Notes under the pieces: model-generated
The model's input: only the letters and a program-made list of their open reading frames with translations
The model's database searches: none
Told to the model about the DNA's origin: nothing
In this document: in pieces, positions 41,021-51,100 of the stretch
Layout: each line of letters starts with the position of its first letter
Numbering within the stretch: the first letter of the stretch is position 1
Program-made: the position numbers and the translations under genes
DNA from: Comamonas piscis
Lineage (GTDB): Bacteria; Pseudomonadota; Gammaproteobacteria; Burkholderiales; Burkholderiaceae_C
Assembly (NCBI RefSeq): GCF_014109725.1
Contig: NZ_CP058554.1
Location: 2,852,001-2,916,000 of the forward strand
Length of the DNA stretch: 64,000 bases
Direction: 5' to 3'

Positions 41021-42829
41021 TTATCGCGAAAACGAGTGGTTGCGACCACCTCGGCCGCCACCGCCACCACCACCACCGCCGCCATTGCGGTTGCCGCCGC
41101 CAAAGCCGCCTCGGCGACCGCGCTCAGCCATGCTGTCTACGCTGGTGCGCATCGGATCAGGCTGGGCTGCGCCGCTGCGGCGATGGTCACGTCCGTCAAC
41201 GGTGCCGCCGAACTGGGTACCCAGGTGGGCATCAGCGCGGGGTTGGCGGTCATTTTCCGGACGTGGACCACGGGCTGCGCCGGCATTGGCGCCACCGCCC
41301 TGGCGTGGGCCTTGACCTTGCGATTGGCGCTGCTGACCACCTTGGCCACGGCCGTCTGCCGACGGATGGCGAGGAGCTTGGCGGCCATCGCGGCGTGGCG
41401 GACGTGGGTCGCGGCGGGCCTCCGAACCTTCGCCTGCAAATTCCGCAGCGCCTTCAGCGCGCGCGCCACCACGGGGGGCATTGCGCTTGGCATTGCCGCC
41501 ACCACGCTGGCCACCGCCTGCGTTGCTACCAGGCGCACGAGCCACCTTGTTGGTGCGCACGCGCTCCATCATCTCTTGGCGAGCGGCCTTGGCGGCTGCT
41601 TGCATCACATCACGGCTAGGTGGCTTGCCGGCACCGCCCCAGATAGTCTGGCGGCCCATGGCAATCGGTTCGGCCCGTTCGCCGTCATCCGGGCCAAAGC
41701 CTTCCAGCAGCTGCACGGGGATGTCTTGCTTGGTGAAGCGCTCGATGTCCATCATGAAGCCTTCTTCATCCATGCACACCAGGCTCACGGCATTGCCTTC
41801 GCGACCGGCGCGGCCGGTACGGCCGATGCGGTGCACATAGTCTTCCGAGACATTGGGGATCTCGTAGTTGACCACGTTGGGCAGCTCATCGATGTCGATA
41901 CCGCGTGCGGCGATATCGGTCGCCACCAGGGCGCGCAAATCGCCGGACTTGAAGCCCTCAAGGGCTTGCGTACGGGCGCTTTGGCTCTTGTTGCCGTGCA
42001 GAGCCATGGCAGTGACGCCATTCTTGCTCAAGAACTCGGCCACATTGTTGGCGCCAAACTTGGTGCGGGTAAAGACCAGCACCTGGCTCCAGTTGTTCTC
42101 TTGCACAATGTGCAGCAGGACCTGCTTTTTCTTGCCGCGGCCCACGGGGTGGATCACCTGCTTGATGCGCTGCACCGTGGTGTTGCTCGGGGTGACCTGG
42201 ATCGACTTGGGGTTCTTCAGCAGACCGCTGGCCAGATCGCGGATTTCATCGCTGAAGGTGGCCGAGAACAGCAGGCTTTGCTTGTCCTTGGGCACCAGAG
42301 CCAAAACCTTTTTTACGTCATGGATGAAACCCATGTCGAGCATACGGTCAGCTTCGTCAAGCACCAGGATCTCGACCGTGGACAGGTCGAGGAAGCCTTG
42401 TTGCTGCAGATCGAGCAGACGGCCGGGCGTGGCGACCAGCACATCTACACCCTTTTTGATGCGGTCGATCTGCGGGTTCATGCCGACACCGCCAAAAATG
42501 ACGGTGGATTTGATGTCGAGGTGGGTGGCGTAGAGACGCACGTTCTCTTCGACCTGGGCCGCCAGCTCCCGGGTGGGCGCCATGATCAAAGCGCGAATGG
42601 CCTTGTTGCCCCATTTGTTGCGGCTGCCTTCGGATTCGGTCAGGCGCTGCAGCATGGGCAGCGTGAAAGCGGCCGTTTTACCGGTTCCCGTCTGTGCGCC
42701 TGCCAGCAAATCGTTGCCTTGTAGCACGAGTGGAATAGCCTGGGCTTGGATGGGGGTAGGCGTGTCGTAGCCTTGCTCGCGCACAGCCTGCAGAATGGCT
42801 GGTGCCAGATTCAGTTCTTCAAAGTTCAT
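41021..42829 (-). CDS. rhlE: DEAD-box RNA helicase RhlE
   Basis: 602 residues from the ATG at 42829. ATP-dependent RNA helicase of the RhlE group, linked to ribosome and mRNA turnover. Seen in order: the Q motif region (TPTPIQAQAIPLVLQGND), motif I AGAQTGTGKTAA, motif II LVLDEADRML, motif III SATFSDEI, and motif VI HRIGRTGRAGREG. The C-terminal tail from about residue 380 is basic and Gly/Arg/Asn-rich, ending in a run of at least ten glycines followed by RGGRNHSFSR, typical of RNA-binding tails but long. Upstream residues before 42829 are not family-like. Confidence 0.92.
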   Translation of the reverse strand: MNFEELNLAPAILQAVREQGYDTPTPIQAQAIPLVLQGNDLLAGAQTGTGKTAAFTLPMLQRLTESEGSRNKWGNKAIRALIMAPTRELAAQVEENVRLYATHLDIKSTVIFGGVGMNPQIDRIKKGVDVLVATPGRLLDLQQQGFLDLSTVEILVLDEADRMLDMGFIHDVKKVLALVPKDKQSLLFSATFSDEIRDLASGLLKNPKSIQVTPSNTTVQRIKQVIHPVGRGKKKQVLLHIVQENNWSQVLVFTRTKFGANNVAEFLSKNGVTAMALHGNKSQSARTQALEGFKSGDLRALVATDIAARGIDIDELPNVVNYEIPNVSEDYVHRIGRTGRAGREGNAVSLVCMDEEGFMMDIERFTKQDIPVQLLEGFGPDDGERAEPIAMGRQTIWGGAGKPPSRDVMQAAAKAARQEMMERVRTNKVARAPGSNAGGGQRGGGNAKRNAPRGGARAEGAAEFAGEGSEARRDPRPPRRDGRQAPRHPSADGRGQGGQQRQSQGQGPRQGGGANAGAARGPRPENDRQPRADAHLGTQFGGTVDGRDHRRSGAAQPDPMRTSVDSMAERGRRGGFGGGNRNGGGGGGGGGGRGGRNHSFSR

Positions 42830-43083
42830 TGGATCAGATGCGTCCAACCTGGACGCTGGGTATCGGCCATGTCTAAGCAATTTTTTGGAATAATTGCCGC
42901 CAGTCAGATAGGCAGATGGGTTCAAAGAGGGAGCCCGGAACTGTGTCCATCGTCCCCAGCATTAGCGCTGAAGTCCTAGGCAACTGGAGCCTTTGACTGC
43001 GGGTATTGTCGCATGCACCGATAATCCCCGGGTAGCCGCGATCAAAAATCGCATATTTTTTTACTGATTTACCAAAAGAACAC

Positions 43084-44745
43084 ATGGCTCAATACGTTTT
43101 TTCGATGAACAACGTCACCAAGACGGTTCCTCCGAAGCGACAGATTCTGAAGGGCATTTCTCTGAGCTTTTTCCCGGGCGCCAAGATTGGTGTGCTGGGT
43201 CTGAATGGCTCGGGAAAGTCCAGCTTGCTCAAGATCATGGCGGGCGTCGACAAGGAGTACGAAGGCGAAGCCATTCCAATGGCGGGTCTGTCGATCGGCT
43301 ACCTGCCGCAAGAGCCCCAGCTCAACCCTGAGCACACGGTGCGCCAGGCGGTGGAAGAGGCGATGGCCGAGGTGAACAACGCCAAGGCACGCCTGGAAGA
43401 GGTGTACGCCGCCTATGCGGAAGAGGATGCCGACTTCGATGCGCTGGCTGCCGAACAAGGCCAGCTCGAAGCGGTCATCGCTGCAGCGGGCACCGACTCC
43501 GAGCACCAACTGGAGATTGCCGCTGACGCCTTGCGCCTGCCCGCCTGGGATGCCATCGTCGGCCAGCTCTCCGGTGGTGAAAAGCGGCGCGTGGCGCTGT
43601 GCAAGCTGCTGCTGTCCAAGCCCGACATGCTGCTGCTTGACGAGCCCACCAACCACTTGGACGCCGAATCGGTGGACTGGCTCGAGCAGTTCCTGCACCG
43701 CTTCACCGGCACCGTGGTGGCGATCACCCACGATCGCTACTTCCTGGACAACGCGGCCGAGTGGATTCTGGAACTCGACCGTGGCCATGGCATTCCCTAC
43801 AAGGGCAACTACTCCGACTGGCTGCTGCAAAAGGGCAACCGCCTGGAGGCCGAGCAGAAGGGCGAAGAAGCCCGTGCCAAGGCCCTGAAGAAGGAACTGG
43901 AATGGGTGCGCCAGAACTCCAAGGGTCGCCAGGCCAAGTCCAAGGCGCGTATTGCCCGCTTTGAGGAACTGAGCGACTTCGAATACCAGCAACGCAACGA
44001 AACCCAGGAAATCTTCATTCCTGTGGCCGAGCGTCTGGGTAGCCGCGTGATCGAGTTCAAGAATGTCTCCAAGGCTTTTGGCGATCGTCTGTTGATCGAC
44101 AACCTGAACATGAACATTCCGGCGGGCGCCATTGTCGGCATCATCGGCCCCAACGGCGCGGGTAAATCCACGCTGTTCAAGCTGATTGCCGGCAAGGAAC
44201 AACCTGATTCGGGCGAGGTCGAGATCGGCCAGACCGTGAAGATGGCCTTTGTGGACCAGCACCGCGATGCGCTGGCCAACGACAAGACCGTGTGGGAAGA
44301 CATCTCCGGCGGTCTGGACATCATCAACGTGGGCAAGTTCCAGATGGCCTCGCGTGCCTATGCGGGCCGCTTCAACTTCAACGGCCAGGACCAGCAAAAG
44401 AAGGTCGGCAACCTCTCCGGTGGTGAGCGTGGCCGTCTGCACTTGGCCAAGACCTTGATCCTGGGCGGCAACGTGCTGCTGCTCGATGAGCCATCGAACG
44501 ATCTGGACGTGGAAACCCTGCGTGCACTGGAAGACGCATTGCTCGAATATGCGGGTACAGTGATGGTCATTTCCCACGATCGCTGGTTCCTGGACCGCAT
44601 TGCGACCCACATCCTGGCGGCAGAAGGGGATAGCCAATGGGTATTTTTTGATGGAAACTATCAGGAATACGAGGCAGATAAGAAGAAGCGGTTGGGAGAA
44701 GAAGGGGCAGCGCCCAAGCGGATGCGCTACAAAGCCCTGAAGTAA
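43084..44745 (+). CDS. ettA: Energy-dependent translational throttle protein EttA
   Basis: 553-residue ABC-F protein that binds the ribosomal E site and gates entry into elongation according to energy state. Two ABC domains: Walker A GLNGSGKSSLLK and GPNGAGKSTLFK, signatures LSGGEKRRVALC and LSGGERGRLHLA, and Walker B segments LLLLDEPTNHLD and LLLLDEPSNDLD. The EttA linker/arm region (KGEEARAKALKKELEWVRQN) is present and the C-terminus matches. Length agrees with E. coli EttA (555). Confidence 0.96.
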   Translation: MAQYVFSMNNVTKTVPPKRQILKGISLSFFPGAKIGVLGLNGSGKSSLLKIMAGVDKEYEGEAIPMAGLSIGYLPQEPQLNPEHTVRQAVEEAMAEVNNAKARLEEVYAAYAEEDADFDALAAEQGQLEAVIAAAGTDSEHQLEIAADALRLPAWDAIVGQLSGGEKRRVALCKLLLSKPDMLLLDEPTNHLDAESVDWLEQFLHRFTGTVVAITHDRYFLDNAAEWILELDRGHGIPYKGNYSDWLLQKGNRLEAEQKGEEARAKALKKELEWVRQNSKGRQAKSKARIARFEELSDFEYQQRNETQEIFIPVAERLGSRVIEFKNVSKAFGDRLLIDNLNMNIPAGAIVGIIGPNGAGKSTLFKLIAGKEQPDSGEVEIGQTVKMAFVDQHRDALANDKTVWEDISGGLDIINVGKFQMASRAYAGRFNFNGQDQQKKVGNLSGGERGRLHLAKTLILGGNVLLLDEPSNDLDVETLRALEDALLEYAGTVMVISHDRWFLDRIATHILAAEGDSQWVFFDGNYQEYEADKKKRLGEEGAAPKRMRYKALK

Positions 44746-44755
44746 CCCACACCGT

Positions 44756-44790
44756 ACGCCCGTCGCTTTATTGAAGCGGCGGGCGTTTTA
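44756..44790 (+). terminator. Terminator of ettA
   Basis: acgcccgtcgctt pairs with aagcggcgggcgt (one mismatch) around a short loop, followed by tttt, 10 bases after the ettA stop and just before the next gene's start. Confidence 0.8.
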
Positions 44791-44807
44791 ACTGGGAGAG
44801 GTGAGAC

Positions 44808-46835
44808 GTGGAGCAACGGGCTGTAACAGTTTTTGATACCTGTCTGGAGCAGGCATTGCAGGAGGCGGAGCCTTTGATGGCCGCCATGGGCAATGCGGCT
44901 TTGGCGTCTTTGAGCGCGCAATTGTCGTCTTGCAGCAACGCTGAAGATCAACAATTGTTGCTGCATGCGCAATTCCAACTGGCCAGCAAAAAAGCGCAGT
45001 TGCCGCTGGCCTATGCGCTGCGCTTGCGGCAGGCGGTGTTTGCCATTGCCAACGGCAAGCGTGAGGACTACCACGCGCTGATGAGCAGCCAGGCCCAGGC
45101 CGATGAACTGCTGGACGAACGCTACGCAATGCGCGCCCAGATTGAATGGGGCCGCATGCAAATCAACCTGCTGCAGCAGACCGAGCAAAGCCTGACAGGC
45201 CTGGAGCGCGTCTACCGCCCCTTGCGCAAGATCACCCGCTATTGGCGCAACGGCAACCCTTTGCACCACACCGTCTACCTGGACAGCCTGCAGGCCACCC
45301 TCAGCGATGTGGAAATAGCCGCTAATGCGACCGCGCTGTTTCTGCCCGACATGGTGGGTGTCATGGCCGACCACCTGCAGACCAGCTACCAGCGCATCAT
45401 GACCTTGGCGATGAACAGCTATGCCGAGCTGTTGGCCAAGGCAGAGCTCAAGCGCCGCGTCGCCAAAGACAACACCCGCAGCTTTGTGCAGCGGACCAAG
45501 ACCCTGTTCGACATCCCGGCGCATTGCCCGGTTGGTGCCGTCCGAGCCTACAAAACCTTGATTCCGGTGATGGAGCGCATGGCAGCCGAGGATGCCTCGT
45601 TCTGGACCGATGACGCCCACCCAGCGCGGGTGCTGGTGCAGACCATCGTCGACAAGGCGACGGTGCTCAAGGAAGAGGGGCGAGCATTGTCGGATCCCCA
45701 GTTCCCCCAACTGGTCACCGAATCCGTCGAGACCCTGTCTGCCTTGCCCCAGCCCCGCGCTGAGGATTTTGCCCAGGCCCTGAGCCGCTTTGGTGTCCAC
45801 CTCAAGCCCCGGCTGTCATCAGCGCTGCAGGATGTCGATGATTCCGGTTACTCCAGCTCCATGCTCTTGGAGAGCCAATGGGGTGCTTCCGGCCTGATCA
45901 GCATCAGCCCCGAATCCGATTGGGGCCAGCTCGCACAGATGCAGGCCGCTGCCGAGCGCGAGCCCGTCGCAGAAGCCGTGCCGCAGCCCCAGCACAAGCA
46001 GCCCTTGATCGCTCCGGTATCTGCGCCGCAGACCCCTGGCGAAAGCACAGTAGCTGCGCCCAGCCTGGAGCAAATGGAGGCCGATGTCATGCTGCTGCTG
46101 GCCACCAGCCTGCACAGCTTTGACGTCGATCCCGCGCTGCTCGCGGCGCTGACGGGTGGCTGGCCCAAGGTCTTGCTGCGCGCGGCCGAGCGCTCGGGCA
46201 TGGATTCATCGCATTTCCGCGCCTACCAGGAAGCCGTCGGCGACGTGCTGGCGCTCGCCGGGGCCCATGCCAACGCGGGCACGCACAACGATGCGGACAT
46301 GCTGATCCCTTCGCTGCTGACGCGGCTGAAGTCGGGCCTGACCAGCATCGGTTGGATGCCTGAACGCATAGCGCCCGTGCTGACCGCTGTGGCCCAGATG
46401 GCGCCCAGTGCGTTGGTGGAGCTGCAGCTGGTGCAGGAAGAGGGGCGCCATGCGGTGCCAGCGGTGGCAGGTACCGCGCCCGCGTCGTCTGGCGCTGCCT
46501 TGGGCCTGTTGTCCGCAGCAGCGCCGTCTGCCTGGGGTGTCTTGCCGGAGGCGTCCGACGCAATGGGGGATGACGAACCCGCGATCATCGTCACTGGCTC
46601 CATGCTCGATGCCCCCAAGCCCGACAGCGTGGGGCTCTGGATTGGCGGCAAGCGCTTGGAGGCTGGCGTTTGGTTGGAGTTTTTGGGCCAGGGCGGTTGG
46701 GTGCCCAAGCAGCTGAGCTGGACCAATGCCCGCTCGACCATGTTCCTGTTTGTGGCCAGTGGCGGGGCGAGCCAATCGATCACGCGTCGCATGCTGGAGA
46801 AGCTGGCACAGGACCGCGCCGTGCGCCCGGTTTAG
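44808..46835 (+). CDS. DUF1631 protein
   Basis: 675 residues from the GTG at 44808 (GGGAG upstream). DUF1631 family, common in beta- and gammaproteobacteria with unknown function. The N-terminal half is helical (LQEAEPLMAAMGNAALASL..., RMQINLLQQTEQSLTGLERVY). A Pro/Ala-rich linker spans about 380-430. The C-terminal part ends in a beta-type module (SVGLWIGGKRLEAGVWLEFL..., TMFLFVASGGASQSITRRM) that resembles the region usually found at the end of this family. No signal peptide is seen. Separate from ettA because a terminator lies between. Confidence 0.85.
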   Translation: MEQRAVTVFDTCLEQALQEAEPLMAAMGNAALASLSAQLSSCSNAEDQQLLLHAQFQLASKKAQLPLAYALRLRQAVFAIANGKREDYHALMSSQAQADELLDERYAMRAQIEWGRMQINLLQQTEQSLTGLERVYRPLRKITRYWRNGNPLHHTVYLDSLQATLSDVEIAANATALFLPDMVGVMADHLQTSYQRIMTLAMNSYAELLAKAELKRRVAKDNTRSFVQRTKTLFDIPAHCPVGAVRAYKTLIPVMERMAAEDASFWTDDAHPARVLVQTIVDKATVLKEEGRALSDPQFPQLVTESVETLSALPQPRAEDFAQALSRFGVHLKPRLSSALQDVDDSGYSSSMLLESQWGASGLISISPESDWGQLAQMQAAAEREPVAEAVPQPQHKQPLIAPVSAPQTPGESTVAAPSLEQMEADVMLLLATSLHSFDVDPALLAALTGGWPKVLLRAAERSGMDSSHFRAYQEAVGDVLALAGAHANAGTHNDADMLIPSLLTRLKSGLTSIGWMPERIAPVLTAVAQMAPSALVELQLVQEEGRHAVPAVAGTAPASSGAALGLLSAAAPSAWGVLPEASDAMGDDEPAIIVTGSMLDAPKPDSVGLWIGGKRLEAGVWLEFLGQGGWVPKQLSWTNARSTMFLFVASGGASQSITRRMLEKLAQDRAVRPV

Positions 46836-46998
46836 GGCGCCGCTTCAGAGGGGATTGGCACCTGGAGCCGCGGTGCCGTGGCACAATCCGGCGCTTGGCA
46901 GGCCACAAAGGCCCGCCGGGGCTGCAGCCGCACCAGGCTGCAGCCACCATAAGCCAACCGCCTGGATGTGCTCAGCGTCCAGGTGCCAAGGAGACACC

Positions 46999-48021
46999 AT
47001 GAGCCCATCTACGCGCAGCCGCATCGCGGCCGCATGCCTGCCCACGCGCCGCAACGTTTTGGCCGCCAGCCTGCTGGGTGCTGCCGCATTGCTGCCATTC
47101 GCCTCCCAGGCCGCCGATCCCAAAAAATACCCCGAGCGCGCTGTGCGTGTGGTCGTCGGCTTTTCCGCAGGCGGCACCACCGATGTGGTGGCACGCATCA
47201 TGGCCAAGGAGCTGACGGCCGAGCTGGGCCAGTCTTTTGTCGTGGACAACAAGCCAGGTGCTGGCAGCAATATCGCCACCGAGCAGGTCGCCCGGGCCGA
47301 TAACGACGGCTACACCTTGCTGTTTGTGGCCGTCACCAGCGCCATCAACCAGACCCTGTACCCCAAGGTGCGCTTTGACCTGGAAAAGGACTTTGCGCCC
47401 GTCGCGCTGGGCGCCAAGGTGCCCAATGTGCTGGTGGTCAACCCCAATGTGCCGGTCAACAGCGTGCAAGAGCTGATTGCCTACGCCAAGGCCAACCCGG
47501 ACAAGGTGTCCTACGCGTCCTCGGGCAGTGGCACCTCGATCCACATGGCCGGTGAGCTGTTCAAGATGCGCACGGGCTTGAAGACCCAGCACATCCCCTA
47601 CAAGGGCAGCTCGCCTGCACTCACCGACCTGATGGGCGGCCAGGTGCAGTTCATGTTCGACAACATGCCCTCTGCCTGGCCGCATGCCAAGGCGGGCAAG
47701 CTCAAGGCGCTGGCGGTGACCACCACCAAGCGCTCGCCCACCGCGCCCGATCTGCCGACGATGGAAGAAAGCGGCATCAAACCCTTTGATGTCTCGTCCT
47801 GGTTTGGTCTGATCGCGCCGGCCGGCACGCCGCCCGAAGTGGTGCAAAAGCTCAATGCCGCGATGAACCGCGCCTTTGACAAGCCCCAGGTCAAGGAAGC
47901 CTACGAAAAGCTGGGCGCCGTGGCCGAGAAGAACACCCCCGAGCAGTTTGGCGCCTTCATCAAGTCCGAAGTCGCTGGCTGGGCGCCGGTGGTCAAGTCT
48001 TCAGGCGCCACGGTGGATTGA
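46999..48021 (+). CDS. Bug-type (tripartite tricarboxylate receptor) periplasmic binding protein
   Basis: 340 residues from the ATG at 46999 (AAGGAGA upstream). The N-terminus has a twin-arginine-like RRNVL followed by ASLLGAAALLPFASQA, so export by Tat or Sec is expected. The mature protein begins YPERAVRVVVGFSAGGTTDVVARIM, the classical Bug signature. KPGAGSNIATEQVARA and HIPYKGSSPALTDLMGGQVQ are further family motifs. It would bind a small carboxylate. No TctA/TctB membrane partner is nearby, the usual orphan situation in Burkholderiales. Confidence 0.93.
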   Translation: MSPSTRSRIAAACLPTRRNVLAASLLGAAALLPFASQAADPKKYPERAVRVVVGFSAGGTTDVVARIMAKELTAELGQSFVVDNKPGAGSNIATEQVARADNDGYTLLFVAVTSAINQTLYPKVRFDLEKDFAPVALGAKVPNVLVVNPNVPVNSVQELIAYAKANPDKVSYASSGSGTSIHMAGELFKMRTGLKTQHIPYKGSSPALTDLMGGQVQFMFDNMPSAWPHAKAGKLKALAVTTTKRSPTAPDLPTMEESGIKPFDVSSWFGLIAPAGTPPEVVQKLNAAMNRAFDKPQVKEAYEKLGAVAEKNTPEQFGAFIKSEVAGWAPVVKSSGATVD

Positions 48022-48156
48022 GGCCGGCCGCTTTTTGCACCGCACAGGCAGCTTCGGCTGCCTTTTTCTTGCCTGCTCTCGCCCTGGCGGCCCCCGTGGG
48101 CCGTGGGCTGCGTTACAGTCAAACGCTGGCATGACCCGCGCATTTCTCTCCTCCTG

Positions 48157-51100
48157 ATGCAATCCTCCTCCTCCCACGCGATGACCCCCGGCCTGATGGT
48201 GATCCACAGCAACCATCCGGAGGCGCTGCGCGACCTGGTGGTGGCCTGGATGCAGCGCTACCCGCTGAGGCCGTTGGAGAGCGAAACCATTCTGGTGCAG
48301 AGCAATGGCATTGCGCAGTGGCTCAAGCTGTCGATGGCGCAGCCGGTGGCCGAGGGTGGTTGCGGCATAACGGCGGCGGTCGATGTGCAGCTGCCGGCGC
48401 AGTTTTTGTGGCAGGCCTACCGAGCCGTGCTCGGCAAGCAGGATGTGCCCGAGATATCGCCGCTGGACAAGCAGCCGCTGACCTGGCGGCTGATGCGCCT
48501 GCTGCCCGACCTGCTGACCCAGCCCGCCTTTGCCGCGCTGCAGCGTTTTTTGGCTGAGGACCATGACCAGCGCCGGCGCTATCAGCTGGCCGAGCGCATT
48601 GCCGATTTGTTTGACCAGTACCAGGTTTACCGAGCCGACTGGCTGCAGGACTGGGCCCAGGGTCGCGACCTGCTGCGCAGCGCGCGGGGCGATGCCCAAC
48701 CGCTGGATGCGGAGCAGCAGTGGCAGGCGATGCTCTGGCGTGCATTGCTGGGTGATGTGGGCGCCACTGGCATGGACACCAGCCGCGCAGCAGTCCACCA
48801 GCGCTTTGTGCAGTTCTGGCAGCAGCCCCAGCCCCGGACCGAGCCTCACCTACCCAGCCAGGGCCTGCCACGCCGCATTGTGGTGTTTGGCATCTCATCG
48901 ATGCCTGCGCAGACCTTGCAGGCGCTGGCCGCCATGTCGCGTAGCGCGCAGGTGCTGCTCTGTGTACACAACCCCTGCCGCCACCATTGGTCGGACATCG
49001 TCGCCGACAAGGATTTGCTGCGCCACCAGTACCGCCGCCAGCAGCGCAAGGGCAGCATGCAGGGCTTGGTCCACGACGACGACCTGCACCAGCATGCCCA
49101 CCCGCTGCTGGCCGCCTGGGGCAAGCAGGGGCGCGACTATATCCACCTGATTGATGAATTCGACCAGCCAGACCGCTACGCCGCGTTGCTCAGCCCGGTC
49201 AATGGCGGGCGGATTGACCTGTTTGGCGAGGCCGAGCCTACGCACATGCTCGCCCAACTGCAGGACGACATTCTGGATTTGCGGCCGCTGGCCGAAAGCC
49301 GTGCCCTGTGGCCAGCGGTAGACCCGGCCGGCGATGGTTCCATCCGCTTCCACACCGCCCACAGCCCGCAGCGTGAGGTAGAAGTGCTGCACGACCAACT
49401 GCTGGCGCGGCTGGGTGCAGACCCCAGTCTGAGGCCCCGCGACATCATCGTGATGGTGCCCGACATCCAGGTCTACGCCCCGCACATCGATGCGGTGTTT
49501 GGCCGCACGGCACGTGCGGACCCGCGCTTTATTCCTTACACCCTGGCCGACCAGAGCCAGCGCGGCCGCGAACCCATGCTGGTGGCGCTGGAGCTGGTCC
49601 TGGCTCTGCCCGACAGCCGCTTTGCGGTGAGCGAGGTGCTGGACCTGCTGGCCGTCGATGCCGTGCGGCAGCGTTTTGGCATTGAACAGGAGGACCTCTC
49701 CCTGCTGCACCGCTGGATTGAAGGCGCAGGCGTGCGCTGGGGGCTGGATGCGGCGCAGCGTGGCCGCATTGGCCTGGCGCAGGCGGGCGAGACCAACAGC
49801 TGGCGCTTTGGCCTGCGACGCATGTTGCTGGGCTTTGCAGTGGGCCGGGGCGAGGCGCTGGACGATATCCAGCCCTATGACGAGATAGGTGGCCTGGATG
49901 CCGCCGCGCTGGGCGGCCTGGCGGCCTTGCTGCGTGCATTGGAACAGGCATGTGCACTGCTGGCCGAGGAGGCCGCACCATCTGCCTGGGTGGAACGCGC
50001 CCGCCAGGTGCTGGACCTGCTGTTTGACCCGCAAGAAGAACGCGAGAAGCTGCTGCAGATGCAGCTGCTGCAAGGGCTGGAGCGCTGGCTGGGCCAGTGC
50101 CAGGCGGCAGCATTTGATGCGCCGGTGCCGCTGTCGGTGGCACGTGAGGCCTGGTTGGCGGGCATGGATGCCAGCAGCCTGAACCAGCGCTTCATGGCTG
50201 GTGCCGTCAGCTTTTGCAGCCTGATGCCTATGCGGGCGATTCCGTTTCGAGTGGTCTGCCTCTTGGGCATGAACGACGGCGCCTACCCGCGCCCGGTGTC
50301 GGTGCTGGATTTTGACCTGATGCGCCAGCAGTACCGGCCCGGTGACCGCTCGCGCCGCGATGACGACCGCTATTTGCTGCTGGAGGCCGTGCTGTCGGCC
50401 CGCGAGCAGCTCTACATCAGCTGGGTGGGGCGCAGCATCCGCGACAGCACGGCGCGCCCGCCATCGGTGTTGATCGGCCAGCTGCGCGACCATCTGGCCC
50501 AGGGCTGGCGCCTGGCGGGCCACGATGCGGATTCGGGTGCTGATGCCCTGCTGCAGGCGCTGACGCAGGAGCACCCGCTGCAGCCTTTCAGCCCGCGCTA
50601 TTTTGCGCAGGCGCCTTCGCAGGGTGACAGCGATGGCCTCTACACCTATGCGCAGGAATGGCATGGTGTGCATGGGGATGGCATCGGCGCGCAGGCAGGC
50701 GTGCTGGAGGACAGTTTGGAGCCCTTGCCGGAGATGGCGCTGGATGCAGCACTGAGCCTGCGCCAACTGCAGGACTTTGCGCAAAAGCCGGTGGCGGCGT
50801 TCTTTCGCCAGCGGCTGCGGGTGTTTTTTGCAGACGAGGACCTGACCGGCCAAGACGAGGAAATGTTTGCCCCCGATGGCCTGCAGGCCTGGGCGCTGCA
50901 GGCGAGCTTGCTCGAAGCGATGGAGCCCTGGGTGCGCGACAACCCCGCAGGCGCTGCCGATGCGCCTGCGCTGCGCAGGCAACTGGATACTGTGGCCCAG
51001 CGCCTGCGCCTGGAAGGCCGGCTGCCGCTGCGCGCCTTTGCCGATTGCGCGCTGGAGCCCGCCTGTGATGCGGTGCAGCGCACGCTGCAGGTCTATGCGG

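Noticed and set aside
40937..42724. Plus-strand open frame of 595 codons opposite rhlE
   Set aside because: Ala/Gly/His-rich antisense of the helicase; no family similarity.
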